64,000 bases of DNA from Hemicordylus capensis (taxonomy: Eukaryota; Chordata; Lepidosauria; Squamata; Cordylidae). The notes beneath the pieces were generated by a model. It made no database searches. It saw only the letters and a list, made by a program, of their open reading frames with translations, and was not told where the DNA came from. The first letter of the stretch is position 1; each line of letters starts with the position of its first letter. Where the stretch lies: assembly GCF_027244095.1 (NCBI RefSeq), contig NC_069660.1, forward strand, positions 56,869,834-56,933,833, read 5' to 3'. The position numbers were made by a program, and so were the translations under genes. This document shows positions 41,596 through 53,622 of the stretch, one piece after another.

Positions 41596-42228
41596 TAGGT
41601 CAAACCTTACAATTTCATCAGATGGCCCCACAATGCAGTACTCTGAATCATGGTTTGGTATTAAAAAACCCCTATACTTCCTCACGTGCTTTTCAGTTGA
41701 AAAAGGGTGCTGAAATAGGATGCCAGCTACTCATAAGCCACAGACTGGGGAGATGTCCCTCTTGTGATCAACATTTAATCAGTTACAACCTGTTTCTTGT
41801 TTTGGTCTCCAAACTACTGCAGCCGCTAGGAGCACGATGTGGAAGCACCCCCAAACCTTTTGCTTTTTAAATAAAAGGACACAGACTGAGAGCTCAGAAA
41901 AGGATTATAGCTATCCCACACAGCTGCTCATGGGTGGAACAGCTATGACAAGAAAATGAAATGACTGAAATGAAAGTGTCAGTTGGAGTTAGAGAAGTAC
42001 AGTGTATGTATAGGACTTTTTGTTATAACACTGATGTGTATCGAAACTATAATTAATGTTGCCACCTCTCTCTGAAGAAAAACAAAAATAGACATTAACA
42101 TTTCTCTATGTTAATTCATATGAAAAACAACATGGATTGTTTGCTAGCACTGGTGAAGAAAAGTCTTCAGTTCCATATCCTATTGAAATGAAAGGCAAAA
42201 CATAAATATAAATAAATAAAGTATATAT
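41596..42228. other. No feature seen
   Basis: About 630 bp, AT-rich, ending at a CA microsatellite. No coding or repeat pattern. Confidence 0.4.

Positions 42229-42261
<33 letters not shown>
42229..42261. repeat. (CA)n microsatellite
   Basis: About fifteen CA units. The 450 bp that follow (42262-42708) show no recognisable feature. Confidence 0.95.
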
Positions 42262-42262
<1 letters not shown>

Positions 42263-42716
42263 ACACTTGCTATTAGTGGAGCCAGATTGAAATCCCAGCA
42301 TAACAGTGATGGCCCAGCCTGCACTGCAAGGAACCCAACAGAAGACTTCAATGTGTCTTTGTGCACAGAATGCATTGTGCTCCTTGTGCGTACTTTCCCC
42401 CATAGTTTTATGAGAAAACGAAAGGGCTGGATTTAGGAATACCACTGACTCCTTTTGTTAAAGGAGCAGATTTTGCCCATTCCTCAACAGCTCCCTAACA
42501 CCAGTGTTCTGCTACTGTATGTGGAATGTCGACCAGTGCATTTCAGATTGCTTGCCCAGTGTGCACCACTTCACACTTCCTTACATGTAGGACCATTTGT
42601 TACACCTAATAGCAAGTGAGAGAGAAAGACTGACCGTTCTTAAGACAGGAAGTAAGCACTGGTTGCCTGGTGCTTCGCTATCCTGGAACACTTAAAGCTA
42701 CGTTTCTGAGTCTGAA

Positions 42717-42854
42717 CTTCAGTGTAGCTATAACTGAGCGGGTGGGTTCAAAAAACCTGCTCCATCTCTCCCTATTTTCTTCATTATCTCCCTCACTCTG
42801 AGGGGCTGCCAGGCAGAGGGGCAAACACAGGTCCCCCTGTCAGCTATGCCCCTG
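42717..42854. mobile_element. hAT MITE (family D)
   Basis: CAGTGTAGCTATAACTGAGC and CAGCTATGCCCCTG are the inverted ends, and the interior matches 37365-37515. AGTCTGAA occurs at 42709-42716 and 42855-42862, a perfect 8-bp duplication if the three extra bases CTT before CAGTG are counted as part of the element. Confidence 0.82.
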
Positions 42855-42862
42855 AGTCTGAA

Positions 42863-44655
42863 GATAGCATACCATGTGAATTTGCCTTGATTTCATTATT
42901 CTGAGAAGGGAGCTTCTTTGAAATGCCCGATTCTCACCTCGTCATTGTTCCAGGTAGTCCACAGTCTTCCCCTTTTAGAGTCTCTTTGTTCCTAAGATTA
43001 CCAATTATTTGACACTCTGGCTTCAGCCTCCCACCAGGCAACTGAAAAGTCTCTTAGGGTCAAGGCACATCAAATGTCTTTGCGTAGTTATTGATCCAAC
43101 CAACAATTGCAGGAAGCCCAGCTCTGAAATAATGTGTGGATTGCAATTGCAGACCCATCAGTATAGCCCTGTAACAATAATTTAGGCAGTGTAGCATGTA
43201 TCTGCAGGTCCCAGAGCTCCTGAACAAGTATCACAGAAGTCACACAATATAGGAATAATGACATATTTAACGAGGGCAATGCCAGACTTGCTAATAGACC
43301 CTCAGGCATGTGTCCTTGCTAGTTTTTGCAGTGGCTAGCATTAGCTTTTCTTTTCCTAAGAGTAGCTCAACTGATTTCAAGCCATACACTGGCTAATATG
43401 CCAGGACATATACTAAAATACACTTTAGTCAATTTTGCCAGACTTAGAGAATTAGACCCCCCCCCAAAAAAAAATTATGCACACCTGTCTCTCTCCTCTG
43501 TTTGCCTCCAACGTTGCTGCGGTTAGCATAGCTTAGAATAAAATGTCCTAGCTGGCTAAAAGCCTGCTAGGAGCTTTCTATGACAAGCCTATGTGTCAGA
43601 CTGGTCTCTTAAAGTGGATAGCTTACGGTGGGCATAAAGTATTGAAATTACACATAAGTAAAATGCTCAGTGCAGCAATATGGACCCAGCTGCACTGTTA
43701 ACCAATATGATTTAGGCAGGTGCTGAGGATGAGAATCCTCTGCAAAATATTGAGACATTTCAGTCCCACCTCACTGCCCCCACCACAGCGGTATGAAGGC
43801 ATCCTTGAAAAGGATGACTCCCATATGTAGAGGGAGATTGAGTGGAATGGTGTATGAGGATGTGGTGCCTGGAAGTTATTTTGAACCAATGCTCATATGA
43901 AGGCAGCCTTCAAGCTGAGCTGCTTATTAAAGACCTATCAAGACAAAAATTAAACAGACCATTAAGCAGCACTCCAGTGGATTAGTGTTGGGCTGTCTCC
44001 CTCACATTGTAGATTTCAAAAATTTCTTTGAAGTTTAGGCATTAGAAAATCACTTTCCTAACCACATAACTCTGAGTCTTAGATGTTGCCTAAAAGCTTT
44101 GTGGTTGAGGCACAGCTGAGCTGACTAATCTTTTTGGATTTAATGAGGTTAATGAACGTGCATAATTTTGCATGGGAGCTGTAGGTTGCCTTTTGGTAGA
44201 AAACACAAAAACAAGCAACAATAAACTGTGCTTAATGGAGACCAGCCAACCTCGTCAGGAGAAAAGAATAGCTGGCTAAGTGTCAGTCATTCTGATGGAC
44301 TGAATTAGTAACATTCAGACTGTAGTTTGTTCTTCCAACTAATGTTTGCTGAAGCTCTGTTCTCAAGCTCATTAAAAGAACTGGTAGTCTGGACATAATG
44401 CAGTGAGTTCATCTCTGAATACAGTCACCCTTATAATGAGGTCATATTTGGGCAATTCAAGTACACTAGAAGCTTACATCTAGAGATCTGGCTAGTAACT
44501 ACCCGGCCAATATGTGGGATCCAGTGCACTCCAGCTGCATTCTACATTTCTGGGCTGCAAGACCTAGGGGCTCCCAGCCTCCCCATTTTCTCTTTATGTC
44601 TACCCCAAGCATAGGCAACTTGGCTCCCATCAACCCCAGATACAATTTACTGTGA
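42863..44655. other. Long stretch without recognised gene or repeat
   Basis: About 1.8 kb. C- and A-runs lie at 43459-43475. The part at 43990-44460 is AT-rich, free of repeats and looks like ordinary unique DNA. No frame carries a domain. Confidence 0.4.
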
Positions 44656-44663
44656 CTGGGAAT

Positions 44664-44750
44664 CAGAGGTGCACCTAGGTAATTTTGGAACCTGAACCTA
44701 CTTTGGAGCCCCCACCACCACCCCTGCTGCAAGTTAAGGATCATCACCTA
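44664..44750. mobile_element. hAT family A, left-end fragment
   Basis: CAGAGGTGCACCTAGGTAAT and TTTGGAACCTGAACC match the left ends of the family A elements. The right end is missing, and the sequence changes at about 44750 into the 70-bp repeat also seen at 727-795. Confidence 0.8.
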
Positions 44751-44756
44751 AATAGG

Positions 44757-44826
44757 GTTGCCATATTCTGGCTTTACAAATCCGGGTGCCTAATTTGCAT
44801 ATTATGTAAATTGGCTGGAAAATAAT
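44757..44826. repeat. Short interspersed repeat, second copy
   Basis: CCATATTCTGGCTTTACAAA and GCCTAATTTGCATATTATG match 727-795. Here it is followed, after about 55 bp, by a GAAA microsatellite and CTGGGAGAATCTGGGAGGG. Confidence 0.5.
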
Positions 44827-44883
44827 TTCTGAGTAGAATAGTGCCTGCACATTTTGCTCCATAACTCCGCTTCTATAAGGGGG

Positions 44884-44884
44884 A

Positions 44885-44932
<48 letters not shown>

Positions 44933-44966
44933 AGGGAAGGGAAGGGAAGGGAAGGAAGGAAGGAAG
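44884..44966. repeat. (GAAA)n/(GGAA)n microsatellite
   Basis: About twelve GAAA units followed by GGGAA/GGAA units. The strand asymmetry is strong (pure purine on the plus strand), which favours triplex formation. Confidence 0.95.
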
Positions 44967-45124
44967 CTGAAATCTGGGAGAATCTGGGAGGGTTAAGCAA
45001 GCTGGGTAAGATGCTTCCCCAACTCTGGGGAACCTTCTAGAGCTGTTAAAGCTTTGAGCAGTAGCCCCGCCCCTGTAGTGACACAACCCTCTCAGATATT
45101 ATCTCCCTCAGTCCCTGACCACTG

Positions 45125-48100
45125 TGAATGACCTACAACCAAGTAAGTGACGACTACAGTGGGGAGGAGGGAGGGACGTGTGAAGGACAATGGACCACTA
45201 CAAGAACTACTGTTATAGGTAAGCAACCTGACTTTCTTGGTAGTGGTCCTATTGTCCTCCACACTAAGGAGATTAGCAAGCTACTCACCAGGATGGTGGG
45301 TGTAGTGGACATCTACTGAAGGATGGGTTCCAGGACTGCTGTCCCAAATTGCGAGTGCGCCCAAGACCTGGTATCAAGAGTGTAGCGTTGGACAAAGGAC
45401 AGTGACCCTTTCCAGGTTGCTGCTCTACAGATAGCATCCAGTGGAATCCCTTGACGGTAAGCTGTAGAAGAAGCCACAGCTTTCGTGGAGTGTGCTCTGA
45501 TGGAGGGGGGTGGCATTTTCTTTGCAAGGACATAGGCCTGTCGAATTGTAGCCACTATTCAGGCAGACAACTTTTGTGAGGAAATCTGCTTCCCTTTGCT
45601 AGGACCAGCATAGCAGATAAATAATGACTGAGACTGCCAAAATGGCCTCGTGCGATGGAGATTAAAGGAGAGGACATGCTTGACATCTAACATATGCCAG
45701 GAACGCTCTTCTGAGGAGGGCAAGGGAAAGAACACTGGAAGGCAGATGTCTTGAGAGATGTGGTACTGTGACACAACTTTGGGTAAGTGTTGCGTTTCCA
45801 GATGTAGTAGCACTGTATCCTGTTGAAAAGTGAGGAATGGGGGGTCAGCTCTTAGCTCCCTTAACTCTGATACCCATCGGGCTGATGTAGTTGCCAGTAA
45901 GAAGGCTATCTTAATGGTCAGTAATTTTAAGGAGCAAGAAGCCATGGGTTCTGCATCAGTGAGCATAAAACTAATTTCATGTCCCAAGGTGGAGCCAGCC
46001 TTGGGACTGGTGGATATAGACGAAGCAAACCTTTGAAAAATCTTTTAACAGGGAGAAAATATGGCCATGGGCCACGTTAGCCACAATGGATGCTAAGGGG
46101 ACTTTTAACAAAGGAACAGAAAGATTTGCACTTTTCAAGTGCAACAGGTAAGAAAGGATAAACTCCAAGGAGGCGTCCTTGGGGTCCACAAGCTTGGTGG
46201 TTGCAAAAATAGTGAAATGCTTCCATTTTGAAGAATAAGAGCACTGTGTGGATGGCTTCCTAGCAGCTGCTATGACGTCCAACACAGACTGATTCTGGAT
46301 TATTGGTGGGTGAATCTTTATGCTGTGAGATGAAGGCTCTGAATGTCTGGATGAAATGCTGACCCCTGCTCCAGGGTAAGTAGATCTAAGAGGTCAGGTA
46401 GCTTCACATACCGACCCCCGGAGAGGTCCAGTAACGTGGGGAACCAGGCCTGACAGGGCCACCAGGGGACAATCAGAATGCAATTGGATGATTCCTCTCT
46501 GATCTTTTGCAGTACCATAGGTATGAGTGGTAGAGGGGGAAACAGGTAAAGTAGACCCTCGTTCCATGGCAGTAGAAGAGCGTCCCCCAATGAACTGCGA
46601 CCGTTATGTGCCCTGCTGCCGAACTGTTCAATTTGTTTTCCCTTGTGGCAAACAGGTCCACATCTGTATGTCCCCATCAGTTGAACAAGGACTGGCCCAC
46701 TCATGGGATGGTGCATGCTGAGTACGACTGAGTGTGCCCACTCACACATTCTCTTTCCCGGTGATGTGTATGGCAGACGGCCAAATTTGGTGCTTGAGGC
46801 ACCAAGCCCAAATATCCATGGCCAGGTGGCAAAGAGCAGCCTAACGCATCTCACCTTGGCAATTCAGGTAGGACATAGCTGTGGTGTTGTCCATCATGAT
46901 CAGCCCTACCCCTTAGCAGAGGTAGGAAGGCTTTCATAGCCTTCCAGATGGCCAGCAGTTCTAAATGGTTGATATGCCAATCTTTCCCTTCCTTGCTCCA
47001 GAGACCGGCTACACTGCAGCTGTTGCAGTGGGTGCCCCAACCAGAATTGGAGGCATCCATGGTGACTGACGTCATAGCTGGTGGGTGGATAAAGGGTCTG
47101 CCCTCAACCAGGTTCAGAAGTCTGGACCACCAACCAATAGAGTTGCGCACAGTGGTTGGGAGAATCAGTGTGGCATCTGGGCAGTTGTTTGCAGGGCAGA
47201 AAACTGATAGGAATCAGTGTTGCAAGGGATGCACTAGACACAAAATTCTGGTGGTAGAAGCCATAAATCCCAACATTTTTTGAAAGGACTTCATTGGGTG
47301 TTTCCTGGAAGCCATGATGCTGTGTGCCATGTTTCTAATGTCTGCTATCCTCCGCAAAGGCAGGGAGGCAAGCATCTCTCGGGAATCGAGAACAGTACCT
47401 AGAAACTCTATGGACCTTGTGGGAGTCAGTTTTGATTTCTCCCAGTTTACACACAGTCCTAGATGGTTCAGGGGGTCCAGACTTATCTGAGTATGATGAT
47501 GCAATTTTTCTCTAGTCTGCGCCACCACAAGCCAGTCATCTAGATATGTGAATAGACGGATGGCTTTTTGGCAGAGGTGTGCCATGACTACTGACATATA
47601 TTTTGTGAAAACTCTTGGTGCCATGGACAGACCAAAGGGTAGTACCTTGTACTGGCAGACTTTGTTCCCAATGGAAAAATATAGATACTTCCTGTGCTGT
47701 GATCTGATGGAAGTAAGTGTCCCATAAGTCTATGGCCATGAACCAGTCGTTGTGTAACAGCAGTTGTCGAATTTGGGCTAGGGTAGTCATACAGAACTGT
47801 CTTGAATGGATAAACTGGTTTAGGCCACGGAGATCTAGAATGGGCATCAGGCTGCCGTCCCTTTTCGGGATCGTGAAGTACCATGAGTAAAACCCTGTTG
47901 CTGTATTGGTGCGTACTCACTGGATGGCATCCTTGTGAAGCAAGGAGCTGACTTCCTGTTGCAGGGTTGGGTTGGACTGAGTACAACATGTTCCTGAAAA
48001 GGGTGGCAGGGTGTGAAATTCTATAGCATATCCTAAATGTATGACAGTCAGTACCCACTGGTCCATGGTGATATCCTGCCAGGCATTCACAAATGGGAGA

Positions 48101-50417
48101 AGTCTGGAGGCAGACAGAGTGTCAGGCCCTCTTGTTGTAGGATGGCTTGGTCCTTTGAGTAGTCTTGTTGGCAGAAATGGATTGCTTACTGTATGGCTGG
48201 TATCTGTTCTTTTGTTGTTCTTGTCGATGAAAAGGTTGGAAAGTGGACCTCTGGCTCACCTGTTGTTTCCATGGGTGCTGCTTATTTGGCTTTTGCTAGA
48301 AAGATTGGATCTCCATTGACTTAGCAGTTGTTTTGAGCTTATGAATTCTCTCTAGTGTGTCATCTGTTTCCTTTCCGAAGAGAACGGAAGGTCTTCACTT
48401 CGGAGCTTGGGCTCAGGGCCAAGAGTGGTGGATTTCAGCCAAGCAGGACAAAGCAGGGCTATGGCTGCGGCCATATTACGAGAGCCACAGTCTGCCTCAT
48501 GTCTTGCTGAATGTAACTGTTGCTTTGTAATGTGCAATCTCTCCAGAAGTGCACTTAGATAATTTTGGAGCTTGGACCAAAAGGCCTTTCGAGCCCCCAC
48601 TCTTGCTGGAGCCCCACCCCCCACAAGTTAAGCATCATCCCCCTTTCTCATCCCCCATAATTCTTTTCCCACTAATTCCCCACTAATTCTCTCCCCACTA
48701 ATTCTCATCCCCCATCTTTCCCCACTCCCTCTTCTGTCTCTAAAGCACCTGGCACAAGTCATAATTACATTTAGCCGCCCAGCTCAGTGTGGGCCAGTGG
48801 TGACCACACCACCCGGGACAGACCAAAGAAAATTTGGAGGTCCCCAGGGGATGTGGAGACCCTGGACTTCAGCCCCCAAGTCCAGGGGTAAGAGCACCAC
48901 TGAGTCCCTCATTCAAAAAGATCATGGCTGCTTCCTTTTGGTCAGGGGCAAGCTGTTGTAAGAATGGCTCAAGCTCCTCCAGTATGAAATGTGTATAGCC
49001 TGCCATCCAGCCTTGATAGTTCACTATGTGAAGTTGGAGGCTTGCTGTGGTGTAAATGCACTTCCCAAAGGAATCCAGCTTCTTCCTGTTGGGGTCAGTA
49101 GGGGCTGATAACAGTTTCTGCTTTACTTTATACCATGTTGGGATGACTCCACCACAATAGAATTAGGCTTGGGGCACAAGAATAAGTAAGGTGCATCAGC
49201 TTGATGGACCCTATATAGATTTTCCAGCTTCTTGGATGTCGGCTGAATGGATGCTGGTTTGGACCATGTTGCTTTGACTATCTCCGTGACTGTAGGCAGA
49301 AGTGGAAGTGAGACTGGAGCAAGAGTAGAAGGCTTGATTAGGCCAAAAACCTGCTTGGCTGTTTCATGCTTTAGTTGTTGGGTTTGCAAACCCAGGGTAG
49401 ACACCATACACTGAACTTGCTCTGAGTAAGGTCTATAGTCTTCAGAGGCTTGGCCTTTATCACCATCTATAGGATTATCTGGGGAGGGTGGATCTGTATT
49501 TGCCTCAGGGTCCTTGTTAGTGGATGAGCCAGCGTCCAAGTCTGAGTCAGAATCAGGGCCTGTCTCTTCTGTGGGGGAACAGTTTTGGCAGGTGCAGCCA
49601 GTTCAGCTGGTTGCTGTGGTGCTGCAAGGTCCCAAGCCTTAGAAACAGATTTCCCGTTTTTGTTTGTTTGTTTGTTTGTTTTGCTTTCTGGAATCTGCGT
49701 CTTTAGGCAGCGATTTGGGAGAGCCGGACCTGGAATGTGAATGGGACTCAACTCTCCCCGAGGGACCATAAATATGCTCCCACCCTCTTTCTTCTGGGCT
49801 CCAATAGCGGCTCTGATAGCTCAATGGTGATCTGGGCCTCATAAATACATACTCCAAAGGAGGTCTGCAATAGATATATTCTGGGTAGGGGACAAAATAA
49901 GACTGGCACCAATCAGGATAATAAGAGTCTCCCACCCTGGGCCAGCGCTCCCTCTTGCCTAGCCCTTCCCAATCTCAATTCTGATCGAAGTGATCTGTAT
50001 TGGTACTAGAGCTTTCCTCATCGCAATCCCAGCAAAGGTTACCTCCCTCTGAGTAGCAATCGGGATCGCAGTGCTCCTCCTCCGAGTCCGGCTTCTCCAG
50101 TGGTGGGGAGATAGCTATGAAGACCATCGCCAGTTTTGGCAGCTCCAGGTGTTTCTTTTTGTGGTGCTTTTTGGAGCCCTCTCCCTACAACACAGACATT
50201 TGGGAGCCTTCAAACCCATCGTTGGCAGCTGCAGGTTTGTGTGCATCTCTCCTCCCTGTGCTGAGGACAACGGGCCATCTCTGGTGTCTGCTGACAACAC
50301 GGAGACCTCCCCCAAAGTGGGAGGGAGTTCTCCGGAGGATGCCATCCCACAGCTAGTAAGGTACTGATGGAATGACTCCAAAGTGGAAGGAGGCTTTAGG
50401 GCTATTGTAGTGGAGAG
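45125..50417 (-). mobile_element. DIRS-like tyrosine-recombinase retroelement (fossil)
   Basis: On the minus strand the order is a gag-like region (about 49940-49120), reverse transcriptase with the YLDDWL active site (about 47850-47210), RNase H (about 47150-46850) and a tyrosine recombinase (about 46290-45300). That order, and a recombinase in place of an integrase, identify the DIRS group of vertebrates. A small inverted repeat at 45187-45259 (GGACCACTAC and GTAGTGGTCC) lies at the 3' side and could be part of the terminal structure. The 5' side ends at a family B hAT element at 50418. A family A hAT element is inserted at 48544. The copy is broken in several places and looks moderately old. 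Confidence 0.88.
48544..48902. mobile_element. Non-autonomous hAT element (family A) inside the DIRS fossil
   Basis: The left end CAGAAGTGCACTTAGATAAT and the right end GGTAAGAGCACCACTG are inverted. The flanks AATCTCTC (48536-48543) and AGTCCCTC (48903-48910) match at 6 of 8. The interior keeps GGGACAGACCAAAGAAAATT and CAAGTCCAGGGGTAAGAG of the family, plus a small CCACTAATTC tandem repeat at about 48669-48705. Confidence 0.88.
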
Positions 50418-50800
50418 TAGGGATGTGCACGAACCTGTTCGCAGGCCCTTTTACAGGCCTCAGAACAGGTTTGAACACCAGGGGAGGGGGTCGAAGTTTG
50501 AAGCTGGGGGTGTGTGCCACTTTAAGGGCAGGGGAGGGTGCACTTATCCCTCCCCCTGCCAGCACTCATTTTCCATAATAGACTTCAGGACGGCAGTGTA
50601 CCTCCCTGCTGCCCCTTCCCCCTCTTCGGCCAGAAGTGACCAGAAGTACTGGGTGTGCATGCGCACTTCGCGTGTGCACATGCCCGTCTGATGTGCGCGC
50701 GACATGCACACATGCACCTGGTACTTCTGGCCACTTTGGCCAAAGAGGAAATGCACAGGAAAGGAAATAAGATGGTTCCCTGTTGCAAAAGGACTCAAAA
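50418..50800. mobile_element. Palindromic hAT element (family B), right end lost
   Basis: The left end TAGGGATGTGCACGAACC is the best-preserved of the family. CACTTTAAGGGCAGGGGAGG and CCTCCCTGCTGCCCCTTCCC follow as in the other copies. The returning arm can be followed only through CTGGTACTTCTGGCCACTTT to about 50750, and the closing terminus is not found. The element begins exactly where the DIRS similarity stops. Confidence 0.78.
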
Positions 50801-51915
50801 TATAAAAAGAAACATAAGATATACACCAGCAAACTCCAGACACTGGCTGATCACACAGGCACATTCCGTGGAGCCCCCTTGGTGACCCTGCTGCCTGTGC
50901 TGTTCCACCTACATAGTATTTCAGGCCATGGGGCTAGTCCTGTCTCTTCATTCATTCTGGAGGAAAAGGAAAGAGATATCGCAAGGAGACAGAGCACTTT
51001 TAATTCTGGAACCCATTTAGTTTGACACTGTTAACAAGCTGCTTATTTATTTATTTAAAGCTCCTGTGTGTGTACTTAGACAAGCTCATTAGATACAAGC
51101 ATGGCATATGGCAATAAATAAATGAATAGCTATCTATGATAGGCCTGAAAAACAGTCAGTGCTACTTTGTCAGAGAAAATAATGGGCAGGTTGGCTTGCA
51201 TTCCCAAGGGATAAAAGCTTGGATGGCTTCAGAATCTTGCTTATATCCTCCATGAGGATTTCTGCAAGATCACTGTTCAGTGAACTGTTTGTACACATTT
51301 AGGTGACTGGGACCCTGGAAAAATGCTGTGCTGCAGGAGTTCAGGCTCTATGCCAAATAGATGAAGTGGCAGATAGTGTCAAACATAATCTGATGACCCA
51401 AGACCATTTACATTGGACACAATCGTCTGGAGACAAATCCAACAAAATGTAATGTCAAGATGAACTGTCTCGAGATCCACCTGGTTATAACTGTATATTT
51501 ACAGTTATAAATATACAGTTTATAACTGTATCCTGGTGGTACAGCCCAGTTTTGCCTGTGTGTGTGTGTGAATAGCTTCCCTGTTAAATAGTCTTCAAAA
51601 GACAGCCACTAAATACTAAGCACAGAGACTGAATAAGAAATTGTATTTGATATTTACTTTTAAAACTGAAGTCACACATAACAGGCTGACACATAAATTC
51701 ATTAGGATGTAATTATGGTGATCAGAACTTTAGGCTTCCCAATTATTTTTTAGCACGTGCAGATAATTGACTGCAGGTTCATGTCAGACCTTGCATGGTG
51801 CCATGAATCAGGCTTCCAGGATCAGTGGGAGAAAATGATATTTAATCAAAGTGTGTAGACACCTGTTCAAGAAGGAGACATCATAGCAAATTAATGGCAG
51901 ATCTGAGAAAGATAC
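50801..51915. other. No gene; one small palindrome
   Basis: About 1.1 kb, mostly AT-rich. At 51483-51529 TATAACTGTATATTTACAG and its near complement make an AT-rich hairpin. A short (GT)n tract sits at 51557-51570. Confidence 0.45.
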
Positions 51916-51917
51916 AT

Positions 51918-51948
51918 CTGTGGTGTGTGTGTGTGTGTGTGTGTGTAA

Positions 51949-51988
<40 letters not shown>
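51918..51988. repeat. Facing (GT)n and (CA)n tracts
   Basis: About fourteen GT units are separated by AATC from about nineteen CA units, giving a perfect-looking inverted dinucleotide repeat able to form a hairpin. Confidence 0.95.
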
Positions 51989-51991
<3 letters not shown>

Positions 51992-52087
51992 TATTTGTTG
52001 TTGAAAGTTTTAAAGTAGGAATGAACTTGTTCGGTACCAAAGGCCACCTGGGGAGCATATCTATCATGTTCCAAAGAGCTCCTTACA

Positions 52088-52966
52088 TAGGAACATAGGA
52101 AGCTGCCATATATTGAGTTAGAGCATCTATCTAGCTTAGTATTGTCTTCACAGACTGGCAACGCCTTCTCCAAGGTTGCAGGCAGGAATCTCTCTCAGCC
52201 CTATCTTGGAGAAGCCAGGGAGGGAACTTGAAACCTTTGCTCTTTCCAGAGCGGCTCCATCCCCTGAGGGGAATATCTTACAGTGCTCACACTTCTAGTC
52301 TCCCTTTCATATGCACCCAGGGCCAGGCGCGGAGCCAGCCGAGCGGCGGCTTGGGTCCAGCACCACCCGGCGGCCCCTCTGCTGTCCAGTGCACTCTGAA
52401 GAATCACCTCCCCACCCGGGCTACCGGGAGTCTCGAGCGCTTGCCTTTCTTTTTCTGGCAGTGTTTGCTGCCTGAAAGCGTCTATTCCCCTTTTTCTCCC
52501 TCAGGGACAATAGTTGCTTTCAAGGGAAGGGCTCACTCGGGCTCTTCGGAGCTCGAGGCCATGCCCCCTTTGCGTGTAATATCGAGTGCGTGTTACTGAG
52601 CGAGCCCTTTCCTTTCAGGCAGCGCTTGCTGCCTGAAAGCATCTATTGTCCCTTTTTCTCCCTCTCTGAGGGAGAGAAAAGGGAATAGATGCTTTCAGGC
52701 AGCAAACGCTGCCTGAAAAAGATCAGCAAGCTCTTGGGACTCCCAGTAGCCCAGGGGCAGGGGGAGGGGGGCAGGGGGGAGTTCGTTCAGGGTTATTCCG
52801 GAGCCCGAACCATGCCCCCCTGGGGCTTCTCGGCAGCTCCTACCATTGGTGGCCTGGGTTCTTTGAACCCTTTCTCACAATGGTGGCTATGCCTCTTCCA
52901 CAGGCATACCCTACTTAGCTAAGGGGACAAGTCATGCTTGCTACCACAAGACCAGCTCTCCTCTCC
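52088..52966 (-). repeat. 5S-SINE split by a hAT element
   Basis: The body and tail lie at 52088-52323 (AGGAAGCTGCCATATATTGA, TCTCTCAGCCCTATCTTGG on the plus strand). The 5S-like head lies at 52906-52966 (CTTAGCTAAGGGGACAAG and GCTACCACAAGACCAGCTC). The 574-bp hAT element between them entered near the CACCCAGGGC part of the head. Confidence 0.88.
52324..52897. mobile_element. hAT-like element inside a SINE, with internal hairpin
   Basis: The ends CAGGCGCGGAGCCA and TGGCTATGCCTCTT are imperfect inverted repeats. The flanks CCCAGGGC and CCACAGGC match at 5 of 8. A strong hairpin at 52615-52719 has about 48-bp arms (CAGGCAGCGCTTGCTGCCTG and TAGATGCTTTCAGGCAGCAA). A direct repeat of one arm lies at 52452-52502. 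No transposase remains. Confidence 0.78.
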
Positions 52967-53578
52967 TTCTGACTTCAATGTTTGTTGAAATGTGCGATTC
53001 TGCATATTTGTACAGATTCTGGGGATTAGATATACATGTATGTGAGTTGTACTCAGATGAATAAACAAGATTGCTCTTGGATTAGTATTCCCAACATTTT
53101 TTAAAATTTTCAAATTTATTAAGGGCTAGTCTGAATGCTATGTGAGCTGGCCCCACCCACCACATGACCAGGGATGTGAGCACACACATCCTGCTCCCCA
53201 CCTCCTGATGTGCTGTTTCACTTTTCATAATTGTGTGGAGGGGTCAATTTGCTGCTTCCTCACACATGTTTTAAAAATACTTCTTTAAATCACATGTGGG
53301 CAGTTCAGACAATGCCTCCCTGCCTCAATATGATTTTCCGATTATGAAAACCAGAATGGTGCACAGGAAGGTAGATCAGGATGTGTGCATTCATGTCCCT
53401 AACTGTGTGGTGGGCAGAGCTATCCGAACCATTAGAGGTGACTGCAAACCCAAAGGCAGCGATTTGAAATACTGCTATTGCAGCTGCCCAGAAAGCAGAT
53501 GATTTATTCAAGAAGCCTATAACTTCAGTAAAGTTATGGCCCCACACCTTCTGATGCTATCAGATATCATACCTTACT
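52967..53578. other. No gene; possible decayed foldback at about 53127-53430
   Basis: CCCCACCCACCACATGA at 53151 and GTGTGGTGGGCAGAGC at 53405, with GATGTGAGCACACACATCC and GGATGTGTGCATTCATGTCC between, suggest an old palindromic element, but the ends are not definable. Confidence 0.35.
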
Positions 53579-53622
53579 AAAACAATGTGGTATAGTATTG
53601 AATTACCATACCACATTGTTTT
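53579..53622. repeat. Small palindrome
   Basis: The arms AAAACAATGTGGTAT and ATACCACATTGTTTT are perfect 15-mers around a 14-nt centre. No element boundary is visible. Nothing recognisable follows from 53623 to 54600. Confidence 0.8.
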
